From: Rhodococcus sp. IEGM 1379
GTDB taxonomy: Bacteria > Actinomycetota > Actinomycetes > Mycobacteriales > Mycobacteriaceae
Direction: 5' to 3'
NCBI RefSeq assembly: GCF_030056815.1
Contig: NZ_JASHKR010000048.1
Coordinates: 1 to 34,313, forward strand
DNA: 34,313 bases
Of this stretch, positions 15,897-23,144 are shown one piece after another (position 1 is the stretch's first letter; every line of letters begins with the position of its first letter). The notes below the pieces were generated by a model that was not told the DNA's origin, did no database searches, and worked only from the letters and a program-made list of their open reading frames with translations. The position numbers were made by a program, and so were the translations under genes.

Positions 15897-17320
15897 CAGT
15901 TGACCGTCCTGCAAGTCTGACCGGGTATTCCGGTCGGAGTCGGCGCAGGGGTGGGAGTCGCTGTTGCCGGAGGTGCGGGAGGTACCGGTTCACCGGGAGC
16001 CGGCGGTGCTGCAGTCGGAGGCGGTGTCGGTTGCGGCGTCGTGGTTGCCGGAACCGGTTCGCAGCGAGGCAGGAGATCGCCGCCGATGAGTCGGATCATC
16101 TGACTCTGGGCGTCCTGGCGATTGCCCGACGGGAGTCCGGTTCGGACCTGTTCCTGCGCCGACGGTGCCAGATCGGTCACCTCGAGGACGTTGCAGTCAC
16201 TCGGGATGGCGTTGGGCGGGACGAGCGTCAGGACGTCGTCGTCACCAACACAGCCGATCAGATCGGCTTCCTGCAGTGAGTAGCCGAGGACGGAACCGGG
16301 GATTCCGCGCAGCACCGTGACACGGCCCTCGTCAGCTCCGACGTAGTAGTTGTTGCGGATGACTGTGCGGCCGATGACGGCACCGACGCCGATCACAGCA
16401 AGCAGCACCACGGCGAGAACTACCCACCACAACCGGTTTCGCTTCTTCTTGGGCTCGGGTTCGGGCACAGAAACAACACGCTTGGGTGTCGCGCGCGGCG
16501 GTCGCATGGCTGCGGCTCGGCCCGCGGCAGTGTTGGGAGGAGGAGTGAACTCTTCTTCCTCCGTGGACGCAGCACCGGCAACGATGGGGCGGGACTGCCC
16601 GTAATCGAGGTCGATGACGTCGGCCACCACAACTGTGACGTTGTCGGGACCGCCACTGCGGAGTGCCAATTCGATGAGGCGATCAGCGCACTGCTCCTGC
16701 GAGCCCTCACGCAGCGTGTTCTCGATGGTTTCGTCACTGACCACGTCGGACAGACCGTCGGAGCAGAGCAGGTAACGGTCACCGGCGCGGGCTTCGCGCA
16801 CGGTGAGCGTCGGCTCGATCTCGTTGCCGGTCAATGCCCGCATGATCAGGGATCGCTGCGGATGCGTGTGCGCCTGTTCGGCCGTGATCCGACCTTCGTC
16901 GACCAGCGACTGAACAAACGTGTCGTCGCGAGTGATCTGCGTCAGATGATCGTCGCGCAGCAGGTACGCGCGCGAGTCACCGATATGGACGAGCCCGAGT
17001 TTACTGCCGGAAAAGAGGATCGCGGTGAGCGTGGTCCCCATGCCGTCGAGTTCAGGTTCTTCCTCGACGTGATCGGCGATGGAATCGTTGCCCTCACGAG
17101 TCGCTGCCTCGAGCTTGCCCAGCAGGTCCTCGCCAGGTTCGTCGTCGTCGAGATGCGCCAATGCGGCAATCATCAACTGGGATGCGACTTCGCCGGCCGC
17201 GTGGCCACCCATACCGTCGGCCAATGCCAACAGGCGAGCGCCTGCGTACACGGAGTCTTCGTTGTTGGAGCGCACGAGACCGCGGTCACTGCGCGCCGCG
17301 TAGCGGAGAACAAGGGTCAC
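15896..17320 (-). CDS. pstP: PP2C-type serine/threonine protein phosphatase PstP
   Basis: A 474-residue membrane phosphatase. The N-terminal PP2C/PPM domain (about 1-235) shows [13 protein letters not shown] (Glu21, Asp22), [11 protein letters not shown] (Asp35, a metal ligand), GDSRAYL and the [10 protein letters not shown] end motif. A variable linker is followed by a transmembrane helix (about 296-321) and an extracellular domain with a Pro/Thr/Ala-rich end. PstP dephosphorylates PknA, PknB and their targets. The GTG start overlaps the fhaB stop (GTGA), placing phosphatase, kinases and wall enzymes on one message. Confidence 0.96.
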   Translation of the reverse strand: MTLVLRYAARSDRGLVRSNNEDSVYAGARLLALADGMGGHAAGEVASQLMIAALAHLDDDEPGEDLLGKLEAATREGNDSIADHVEEEPELDGMGTTLTAILFSGSKLGLVHIGDSRAYLLRDDHLTQITRDDTFVQSLVDEGRITAEQAHTHPQRSLIMRALTGNEIEPTLTVREARAGDRYLLCSDGLSDVVSDETIENTLREGSQEQCADRLIELALRSGGPDNVTVVVADVIDLDYGQSRPIVAGAASTEEEEFTPPPNTAAGRAAAMRPPRATPKRVVSVPEPEPKKKRNRLWWVVLAVVLLAVIGVGAVIGRTVIRNNYYVGADEGRVTVLRGIPGSVLGYSLQEADLIGCVGDDDVLTLVPPNAIPSDCNVLEVTDLAPSAQEQVRTGLPSGNRQDAQSQMIRLIGGDLLPRCEPVPATTTPQPTPPPTAAPPAPGEPVPPAPPATATPTPAPTPTGIPGQTCRTVN

Positions 17321-17781
17321 GGGCGCAACTCGATTACGGTTTTTCCGACACGAACCGGGGTTCCCAGCGGAACTCGCACAGCCGTGGTGACCTTTGCCCG
17401 GTCGAGATACGTGCCGTTGGTAGAACCGAGATCTTCTACGTACCAGTCGGCACCGCGCTGCGAGAGCCGCGCATGACGCGTCGACGCGTAGTCATCGGTC
17501 AGGACAAGAGTTGAATCGTCGGCGCGCCCGATCATGACGGGTTGTGCACCCAACGTGATGCGAGTGCCGGCAAGAGCGCCCTGTGTGACCACCAGATATC
17601 GAGGAACCTTCGTTTTGCCAAGTGACGGAAGGACTTTTCCGGCGCGGGCGTACCGCGCGGGAACCCGAACTCCGGAGCCGGCATAGATATCCGACCGCAG
17701 GGTGCGCAACACCGCCCAGACGAACAGCCACAAGAGAAGCAGGAAGCCTGCCCGTGTGAGTTGCAGAATCAGGCCCTGCAC
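17317..17781 (-). CDS. fhaB: FHA-domain membrane protein FhaB
   Basis: A 154-residue protein. GTG 17781 follows a near-perfect AAGGAGGT ribosome site. An N-terminal transmembrane helix (LTRAGFLLLLWLFVWAVLRTL) and a basic linker lead to an FHA domain (about 60-154) with GRADDSTLVL, STRHARL and LGSTNGTYLD, the phosphothreonine-binding loops. In mycobacteria FhaB (Rv0019c, FipA) binds phosphorylated divisome and kinase partners. It is the first gene of the six-gene pstP-rodA-pbpA-pknA-pknB operon. A candidate -10 and a hairpin lie upstream. Confidence 0.94.
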   Translation of the reverse strand: MQGLILQLTRAGFLLLLWLFVWAVLRTLRSDIYAGSGVRVPARYARAGKVLPSLGKTKVPRYLVVTQGALAGTRITLGAQPVMIGRADDSTLVLTDDYASTRHARLSQRGADWYVEDLGSTNGTYLDRAKVTTAVRVPLGTPVRVGKTVIELRP

Positions 17782-17802
17782 GGCTGTCCACCTCCTTCTA
17801 TG

Positions 17803-17830
17803 GCTTGATCCCCATTAGCGGGGTTCAAGC
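17803..17830. promoter_or_regulatory. Inverted repeat in the fhaB leader
   Basis: GCTTGA-T-CCCC (17803-17813) pairs with GGGG-T-TCAAGC (17820-17830), ten base pairs with one internal T-T mismatch and a six-base loop. It lies about ten bases upstream of the fhaB ribosome site and downstream of a TATGAT -10, so it would form in the 5' UTR of the kinase operon, or act as an operator. It has no T run, so it is not a standard terminator. Confidence 0.45.
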
Positions 17831-17846
17831 ATTGTCGACTGGCAGC

Positions 17847-17852
17847 ATCATA
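17847..17852 (-). promoter_or_regulatory. -10 element of the fhaB-pknB operon promoter
   Basis: On the minus strand this reads TATGAT, five of six matches to TATAAT, about 66 bases before the fhaB start. The expected -35 region, about 16-17 bases upstream, reads CTTTTG, which is weak, and the spacer holds a GGGGC/GCCCC hairpin. The 200-base gap between fhaA and fhaB shows no gene, so a promoter is expected here. Confidence 0.45.
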
Positions 17853-17980
17853 GGGGGCGCGGAGCCCCAAAAGAGCACGATACTGACACGGGTGTGGCGG
17901 CGTCGCGCCGACGGACCGCTCTATGTTCGATTGTTATGTAGAAAATTCTGAGCAAACCCTTTTCGGTCCGGGTGTGGCAC

Positions 17981-19456
17981 TCAGAGGATGCGTACCAAGA
18001 TCTCGGAGTGACCAGCGCGGACGATGTCGCCGTCTGCGAGCTGCCAGTCCTGAACCGGTGCGCCGTTGACCGTGGTGCCGTTGGTGGAACCGAGATCGGA
18101 CAGCATTGCCGTCCGGCCGTCCCAGCGGATGTCGATGTGGCGACGCGAAACGCCGGTATCGGGAAGGCGGAACTGAGCTTCCTGCCCACGGCCGATGATG
18201 TTGCTGCCGTCGCGAAGCTGGAAGTGGCGTCCGCTGCCGTCCTCGAGTTGCAGCGTTGCCGTCAAAGCCTGCTGTGCTGCGGGCGCGTATCCGCCCTGGT
18301 TGTAGCTCTGCTGCGCGTACGACTGGGTCTGGTCGTAGTTGGTGGCCTGGTCGTAATTGCCTTGGTCGTAGCTGCCCTGGTCGTAGGACTGGGCGTCGTA
18401 CGGCTGCTGGATGTAGCCCTGGTCGTTGTAGGGCTGCTGGTAGCCCTGCTGCTCGTACGGCTGCTGCGGGTTGGCGTTCTGGTCGTAACCTTGCTGGTCG
18501 TAGCCCTGCTGCTCGTAACCCTGCTGCTCGTAGCCGCCCTGGTACGCCTGCTGCTGGTAGCCCTGGTCGTTGTAGGGCTGCTGGTGCGCCTGCTGGTCGT
18601 TGTACGGCTGCTGGGTGTAACCCTGCTGGTCGTAGCTGCCCTGGTACGCCTGCTGATCGTTGTACGGCTGCTGGTACCCCTGCTGGTCGTAACCCGGCGC
18701 CTGGTTGGGGTTCTGGGTGGGATAGGCCTGCTGATCGTCGCCCGTGCGGTAACCGTCGCCGCGGTCGTAACCGTTCTGCGGCGGAGCGCCCTGACCCTGC
18801 GGCGCGGGGTAGCCGCCGCCGTGCGCAGCGGCAGATCCGCTGTCGTCATGTGAGTATCCGTTACGAGCCGGCTGCTGATCGGGCTGGCGACCAGCCGGTT
18901 CGCGGCTGGGTTCGTAGCCTGAGTTCTGCGTCATGGTGCCGGCTCCTGGTTGTGACGGGACTGGATTCGAAACAGGGGGAACGATCGGGGCAGGTCGCTG
19001 TTGCGGCGCTTGCGGTGGGGCTTGTGGTGGCCGCGACGACACCTGCGGAACATTGGACCGAGGGGATGCCTGCTCGGCATCATTGTCCGGGTCGACAGTG
19101 CCGCGGGTACGGAACTGGCCGGTGTGGAGCGTAGGCGAAGGCTCGAAAGTTACCGAAATATCGCCGTATGTCTGCCAGCCCTGATCGCGGATGAAATCCT
19201 GCAGGTGCCGGCTGAAAGCCTTGATGGTGAGGTCGCGGTCGGCCGCCAACTCTTCGTGATCCGAATTGTTGATGGTGATGACGTAGTGGTTGGGAGCAAG
19301 AAGGATGCCACCGCCGAGGTGTTCGACGCGGTCCCGTGCTTCCTGTTGAAGCGCGGCCTCTACTTCTTGCGGCACGACGCCGCCGCCGAAGACACGTGCG
19401 AATGCGTCACCGACAGCTCCTTGAAGCTTCCGTTCAAATCGCTGAACGATGCCCAT
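17981..19456 (-). CDS. fhaA: FHA-domain protein FhaA with Q/Y/N-rich linker
   Basis: A 491-residue cytoplasmic protein. ATG 19456 follows GAGAGGAGA; a frame back to 19504 adds 16 residues without a ribosome site. The N-terminal domain (about 1-130, starting MGIVQRFERKLQGAVGDAFA) is the FhaA-specific DUF2662-type fold. The middle (about 190-395) is a repeat-like Gln/Tyr/Gly/Asn region of QQGY, QQPYND and YDQQ units. The C-terminal FHA domain (about 400-491) has IIGRGQEAQF, SRRHIDI and LGSTNGTTVNG. In mycobacteria FhaA binds phosphorylated MviN/MurJ pseudokinase and coordinates lipid II export and apical growth. It is upstream of fhaB with its own promoter region. Confidence 0.95.
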   Translation of the reverse strand: MGIVQRFERKLQGAVGDAFARVFGGGVVPQEVEAALQQEARDRVEHLGGGILLAPNHYVITINNSDHEELAADRDLTIKAFSRHLQDFIRDQGWQTYGDISVTFEPSPTLHTGQFRTRGTVDPDNDAEQASPRSNVPQVSSRPPQAPPQAPQQRPAPIVPPVSNPVPSQPGAGTMTQNSGYEPSREPAGRQPDQQPARNGYSHDDSGSAAAHGGGYPAPQGQGAPPQNGYDRGDGYRTGDDQQAYPTQNPNQAPGYDQQGYQQPYNDQQAYQGSYDQQGYTQQPYNDQQAHQQPYNDQGYQQQAYQGGYEQQGYEQQGYDQQGYDQNANPQQPYEQQGYQQPYNDQGYIQQPYDAQSYDQGSYDQGNYDQATNYDQTQSYAQQSYNQGGYAPAAQQALTATLQLEDGSGRHFQLRDGSNIIGRGQEAQFRLPDTGVSRRHIDIRWDGRTAMLSDLGSTNGTTVNGAPVQDWQLADGDIVRAGHSEILVRIL

Positions 19457-19711
19457 CGGGGTCTCCTCTCGCTTCGCATCTAACCGATTGGAAATGCTCG
19501 GCAACTAGCACCGGCACCGCCAAGTCGCGTGTCGTCCAAACTGCTGTTCAGGTTCCACGGTACTGTCAAACGTCTGTTCGGCAGTACCTGGCTGTGGTTC
19601 CTGCATGATATCGGTTCCACCCTTTGTGATGCGCTGTGTTCTTCGTTTCAGGTGCTGACCTGCACGAATAGTGGTTTCAAATCTCATCGTGATAATGTTT
19701 CGACGTTGCCC
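19457..19711. other. Intergenic region between fhaA and tRNA-Leu
   Basis: No gene is seen. Minus-strand TTAGAT (19478-19483) is a -10 candidate for fhaA. A hairpin, GGTACTGTC (19559-19567) against GGCAGTACC (19580-19588), lies in the middle. GATAAT (19691-19696) is a -10 candidate for tRNA-Leu. Confidence 0.5.
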
Positions 19712-19794
19712 GGGCGGGTGGCGGAATGGCAGACGCGCTGGCTTCAGGTGCCAGTGTCCTTCGGGACGTGGGGGTTCAAGTCCCCCTCCGCCCA
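19712..19794 (+). tRNA. tRNA-Leu (anticodon CAG)
   Basis: An 83-nt class II tRNA. Acceptor GGGCGGG (19712-19718) pairs with TCCGCCC (19787-19793), with discriminator A19794. The D-arm begins GCGGAATGGCAGACGC, anticodon stem CTGGC/GCCAG encloses TTCAGGT (CAG), a long variable arm TGTCCTTCGGGACG follows, and the T-arm is GGGGGTTCAAGTCCCCC. CCA is not encoded. It marks the edge between the conserved block and the accessory region. Confidence 0.97.
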
Positions 19795-19799
19795 CAAGA

Positions 19800-19815
19800 G
19801 CAGTTCATGAACTGC
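19800..19815. repeat. 16-bp perfect palindrome after tRNA-Leu
   Basis: GCAGTTCATGAACTGC is perfectly self-complementary over 16 bases, six bases beyond the tRNA. It may aid tRNA 3' processing or termination, or be a protein-binding site. Confidence 0.5.
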
Positions 19816-19820
19816 ACAGA

Positions 19821-19860
19821 ACGAGGTTACGAACTCGAAAGAGTACGTGACCTCGTTTTC
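19821..19860 (+). terminator. Terminator of tRNA-Leu
   Basis: ACGAGGT (19821-19827) pairs with ACCTCGT (19850-19856). The stem continues inward through one mismatch and one wobble to AACTC-GAAA-GAGT with a GAAA tetraloop, followed by TTTTCGTT. A strong intrinsic terminator. Confidence 0.85.
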
Positions 19861-20191
19861 GTTCGCGTTCTTTCAATCCGCTTACAGCGAGGTCGGTACA
19901 GCTGACCACTGATCAGCGTGTTCATACAGCCCGCCGATGTTGGAGTCTCCGCGCGAATCGACCCGGACAGGTTCCCTCGCCTGCAGACGAGGAACGAGCA
20001 GATGACACCAACACTGATGTGGACTCGAGCGCTGACGTAAGCAGTCGGTGACAGCACCGGAGCGTTGTCCGTTACGTCGGCTCCGAGGTGTGGCCTCGGT
20101 GGACGTGTTGTCCCAGCGGCCTGCCCCGTGATCATGAATGGGAGGATTCCCGACTTCAGACGGCGAGCCGGGGCAGACGAGAGGTCGAAGC
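19861..20191. other. Gene-poor stretch at the start of the accessory region
   Basis: Several overlapping open frames exist on both strands, but none has a ribosome site plus consistent codon bias, and they shadow each other. It may contain the decayed end of a gene; the frame ending at 19882 on the minus strand gives a plausible-looking but unrecognised C-terminus. I see no RNA gene or mobile-element end. Confidence 0.45.
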
Positions 20192-20754
20192 GTGAGCGAT
20201 ATCGGAATTACCGAGCCCGCGAGAATCCTTGCTGCGCTGTGTGCCGCTGTCGCTGTCGCTGTCGCAGAGAGTGGACTGTTAGCGGAACTCCAGACGGAGG
20301 ACGGGTTCGTTGTCGGTACCGCACGGTGCCTGCGGCCAGAGCGGATGTTCGCGTCAATGTCGAACCGGAACTCGACGATCGGTCTGACGTCGATGCCCCG
20401 GCGCTTCTCGCTGCGGTCGAGCGGATACTCACGATCGGGGTTCTGCAGTGGCGGCGCATCGTGGACACTATCGCCACCGAAGTTGAAGACGCGGTGGCCA
20501 CCCAGTCTGCCGAGGAGACGACAGCGTTGCGCGACGATCTCGACCTTCGCTCTGTCATCGTGTTCCACGAGGCGATCCTGCTCTCCCTGGCCGCGCCGAA
20601 GCAGTTCCCTGACAGTTGGATCCGAGCGCAACTCGACGACGATCTCGCTGTCGATGATGTTGTCGTCGAGGGCAAGGACGCCGATGTGGAGATGGTCGAG
20701 TTCGGGTCGCTCGACGATCTCCTCGACGTACTCAGTTCGGCGGACGACGACTAG
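20192..20754 (+). pseudogene. Frameshifted gene of unknown function (acidic protein)
   Basis: Two good coding segments in different frames join into one protein. The first starts at GTG 20192, with GAGG seven bases upstream, and reads SDIGITEPARILAALCAAVA, then ESGLLAELQTEDGFVVGT. The second takes over by about 20335 in the frame one base back, from ADVRVNVEPELDDRSDVDAP through an LRSVIVFHEAILLSLAAPKQ block to an acidic end (DDLLDVLSSADDD, stop at 20752-20754). The shift equals one missing base near 20320-20335. Full product would be about 187 residues. I do not recognise the family; small acidic proteins of this kind include immunity-like proteins, but that is speculation. It may be a real pseudogene, a sequencing error, or a frameshifting site. 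Confidence 0.6.
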
Positions 20755-20906
20755 GTGGTTAGGCATTCCCCACTTCTCTGCACGCGATCCTCGTGGTGAA
20801 GGCCCCCGGTCAGCCGGCGGCCCGACAAACAGTAATGTGGCGGTTTACCCGAAATAACTTCCCCGCGAGGATGTTTCGATAGCCCCTGGCTGGATATTTG
20901 TCAGAT

Positions 20907-21680
20907 CTATCCTTGACCGAGATCCCTCGAGAGATTTTCTGCTGTCCGTTTGAGAGCGGCGATGTGGCGGTCGATATCGCCGCTCACCGAGACGGAGGCG
21001 GCCACTACGGCCAAGGCCGCAACAACTCGTCCTCCGGCGAAGACGGGGGCCGACAGTGTCCGAAGTCCGTTCACCACAGGTGATTTCACGGACACAAGTG
21101 TTGCGCGGATTCGCTCGAGTTCGTCGGCGAATTCGAGGTTCGAGTGTATTTCCGTTCGCAGCATCGGGACATCTTCGGGGGGGAGGAAGGCGCAGAATAC
21201 TCGTCCTTGTGCAGATGCAGTGGGAGACAATCGTGCTCCGACCCGAACGGTCACGCGAGCAACCTGATCGGTGTTGTCGTTTGTGGCGACGACAATCGGG
21301 CTTTCGCCATCCCACACGCTGAGCACGACGGTTTCACGTACCTCTCTCAGCAATTGTTCCATGTGCACTTCGGCACTCTTGATCACGGGCAATCCGGCCC
21401 GTGCTGCGGCGGCCAGAGTAAGTATTTGGGGGCCAAGGGAGTACAGAACTTCGCCAGCGTCGAACCGGATGAGGTTCACGTCGCGTAGTGCTTTGGTGTA
21501 GCGATGCGCTGTCGCCTTGCTCGTGCCGAGCGCTGCGGTGATCTCCCCCAACGTGATTCGTGGTCGTTGGGGGGTAAACGCCGCGAGCATGATTGCCGCG
21601 CGCTCGACGGCTTGGATAACGGGGAATGCTTTCGTCTCCTGTTCGCTGGGAAGCGGCTCGGTCGGCGGGTTGTCGCTCAC
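20907..21680 (-). CDS. IclR-family transcriptional regulator (copy 1)
   Basis: A 257-residue regulator. The N-terminal winged helix-turn-helix (about 22-85) has ITLGEITAALGTSKATAHRY as the recognition region. The C-terminal IclR effector-binding domain contains ETVVLSVWDGESPIVVAT and SPTASAQGRVFCAFLP. IclR proteins bind inverted repeats as dimers or tetramers and sense aromatic or organic acids and related metabolites. Start is one of two adjacent GTG codons (21683, 21680); GTG 21680 overlaps the reductase stop as GTGA, so the two genes form an operon read leftwards. It is closely similar along its length to the IclR at 24133-24879, suggesting duplication. It probably controls the catabolic genes around it. 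Confidence 0.92.
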   Translation of the reverse strand: MSDNPPTEPLPSEQETKAFPVIQAVERAAIMLAAFTPQRPRITLGEITAALGTSKATAHRYTKALRDVNLIRFDAGEVLYSLGPQILTLAAAARAGLPVIKSAEVHMEQLLREVRETVVLSVWDGESPIVVATNDNTDQVARVTVRVGARLSPTASAQGRVFCAFLPPEDVPMLRTEIHSNLEFADELERIRATLVSVKSPVVNGLRTLSAPVFAGGRVVAALAVVAASVSVSGDIDRHIAALKRTAENLSRDLGQG

Positions 21681-22495
21681 CACATGACGTCCGGATCCGC
21701 GCCGAGTCGATCACCGTTGTCGAGCGCATCGATCTGTGCCATCCGGCTCTCGGACAATTCGAATCCGAATACGTCGAGATTTGATTCGATGCGTTGCGGG
21801 GTAGTCGATTTCGGAATAGCGATTGTGCCCCGCTGCAGGTGCCAGCGAAGCACGACTTGTGCAGGCGTCTTACCCAGTTCCGAGGCGGTATCCATGATTT
21901 CGGGGATGGTCAGGGTGCTTCCCTGTCCCAGCGGACCCCAGGCTTCCGTAACGATTCCGTGGGAGGCATGGAATTGGCGCTGCTCGTTCTGGGCGAGTCG
22001 CGGGTGCAGTTCGATCTGATTCACCACAGGCACTTCGCCGGTTTCCGTGATCAGTTCTTCGAGGTGTGCGCGGGTGAAGTTGGATACGCCGATCGATCGG
22101 ATCAAACCGTCTGCTTTCAGCTTTTGGAAGGCCCGAAAGGTGTCGACAAATTTGCGCTCTTTGGCGAGTGGCCAATGGATCAGATACATGTCGACGTAGT
22201 CGAGTTCCAAGGTGGCGAGTGATTTTTCGAACGCTCGCAGTGTGCTGTCATAGCCTTGCTCGTCGTTCCAGAGTTTGGTTGTGACGAACAATTCCGATCG
22301 TGGAACGGACGTCGTGTGTATCGCGCGGCCAACTCCGCCTTCGTTGCCGTAGATCGCGGCGGTATCGATTCTGCGGTAACCGAATTCGATTGCCTGGCTG
22401 ACTGTGCGTTCGGTGATGTCATCGGGTATCTGATAGACACCGAAGCCGATGGCGGGAATCGTGTTGCCGTCCAATAGATTCACTGTCCTGCTCAC
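21677..22495 (-). CDS. Aldo/keto reductase
   Basis: A 272-residue NADPH-dependent oxidoreductase with the (beta/alpha)8 fold. The catalytic tetrad is complete: Asp44, Tyr49 (DTAAIYGNE), Lys74 (VTTKLW) and His107 (YLIHWPL). The cofactor end has IPKSTTPQRIESNLDVF. Length and motifs resemble the 2,5-diketo-gluconate reductase-type AKR5 group, which reduces aldehydes and ketones of varied origin, so substrate is not predictable. GTG 22495 follows AGGAGA by eight bases. It leads a two-gene operon with the IclR gene and is divergent from the ferredoxin gene. It could serve as the dehydrogenase or reductase step of the pathway. Confidence 0.92.
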   Translation of the reverse strand: MSRTVNLLDGNTIPAIGFGVYQIPDDITERTVSQAIEFGYRRIDTAAIYGNEGGVGRAIHTTSVPRSELFVTTKLWNDEQGYDSTLRAFEKSLATLELDYVDMYLIHWPLAKERKFVDTFRAFQKLKADGLIRSIGVSNFTRAHLEELITETGEVPVVNQIELHPRLAQNEQRQFHASHGIVTEAWGPLGQGSTLTIPEIMDTASELGKTPAQVVLRWHLQRGTIAIPKSTTPQRIESNLDVFGFELSESRMAQIDALDNGDRLGADPDVMW

Positions 22496-22620
22496 GCTGC
22501 GATCTCCTGTATCGGTTGTGTGGCCGGTGGAAGGGCTCAGTATGCGTGTACGAATGGAATCCCTCGGCGCGTTGGGACAACACTATGTGTCGACCCACCG
22601 TCGGTCAATGCGGAATAGCG

Positions 22621-22635
22621 TCTCGCAATACGAGA
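22621..22635. promoter_or_regulatory. Candidate IclR operator before the aldo/keto reductase
   Basis: TCTCGCAATACGAGA is a perfect inverted repeat (TCTCG and CGAGA) with a five-base spacer. It lies in the 331-base divergent region between the reductase and ferredoxin, about 125 bases from the reductase start. It shares the half-site seen before the ferredoxin and the oxygenase genes. The rest of the divergent region holds no gene. Confidence 0.5.
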
Positions 22636-22765
22636 GATTTAAACTTAGCGTGTTCGTAACATCGGATCACCAAATAAGGCTGCAGTTCACTGAGTTACGG
22701 ATACATGAATAGATTCGTGTGGTGCCCGATCCGCATTGACAGCGATCCCCCAAGACCGCAAACTA

Positions 22766-22800
22766 TCTCATATTGTGAGTCAGCAACTCATATAAAGAGA
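22766..22800. promoter_or_regulatory. Four phased operator half-sites before the ferredoxin
   Basis: TCTCA (22766-22770), TGAGT (22776-22780), ACTCA (22786-22790) and AGAGA (22796-22800) start exactly 10 bases apart and alternate in direction. TGAGT-N5-ACTCA is a perfect inverted repeat and TCTCA-N5-TGAGT a near-perfect one. The last half-site overlaps a TATAAA -10-like sequence (22791-22796), 27 bases before the gene. One-turn phasing of four half-sites fits a dimer-of-dimers IclR protein. Confidence 0.6.
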
Positions 22801-22826
22801 TGATTTTACGAGTTTTAGGAGCGTTC

Positions 22827-23144
22827 ATGGCGTATGTCATCACCAGTCCTTGTATCGACGAGACCGACAAGTCGTGTATGGAGGAATGCCCTGTCGACTG
22901 CATCTACGAGGGCGACCGGATGATGTACATCCATCCTGACGAATGCGTCGAATGTGGTCGCTGCGAACCGGTCTGCCCGGTAATTTCGATTTTTCACGAG
23001 GAAGACGTCCCCGAGGATCGCTCGGTCTTTGTCGATATCAACAAAGAGTTCTTCGTCGACATCGGTTCGCCTGGTGGCGCTCGCAAGATCGGTGCAACCG
23101 GCAAGGATCACACAACTGTCGCACAGTGGGGAGGCGACCGGTGA
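22827..23144 (+). CDS. 7Fe-type ferredoxin ([3Fe-4S][4Fe-4S], FdxA-like)
   Basis: A 105-residue electron carrier. ATG 22827 follows TAGGAG; an upstream in-frame start at 22800 lacks a ribosome site. The cysteine pattern is Cys9, Cys17, Cys21-Pro, Cys25 and Cys40-x2-Cys43-x2-Cys46-x3-Cys50-Pro. In this family Cys9, Cys17 and Cys50 hold the 3Fe cluster, Cys21, Cys40, Cys43 and Cys46 the 4Fe cluster, and Cys25 is free. Its last four bases overlap the reductase start (GTGA), so it almost certainly takes electrons from that enzyme, and the Rieske oxygenase eight kilobases away is the likely acceptor. This is unusual because ring-hydroxylating oxygenases usually use 2Fe-2S ferredoxins. Confidence 0.94.
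   Translation: MAYVITSPCIDETDKSCMEECPVDCIYEGDRMMYIHPDECVECGRCEPVCPVISIFHEEDVPEDRSVFVDINKEFFVDIGSPGGARKIGATGKDHTTVAQWGGDR

Noticed and set aside
17972-19134. Leu/Val-rich and Arg/Ala-rich plus-strand frames opposite fhaA
   Set aside because: They mirror the repetitive Gln/Tyr codons of FhaA and have no start signals.
19882-20766. Minus-strand 294-residue frame
   Set aside because: It overlaps the better-coded plus-strand broken gene; most of its sequence is a shadow with no ribosome site. Only its last about 40 residues look protein-like.
20138-20857. Plus-strand 239-residue frame taken as one intact gene
   Set aside because: Its second half turns Ser/Arg-rich and non-protein-like where the neighbouring frame becomes well coded, so a frameshift explains it better.
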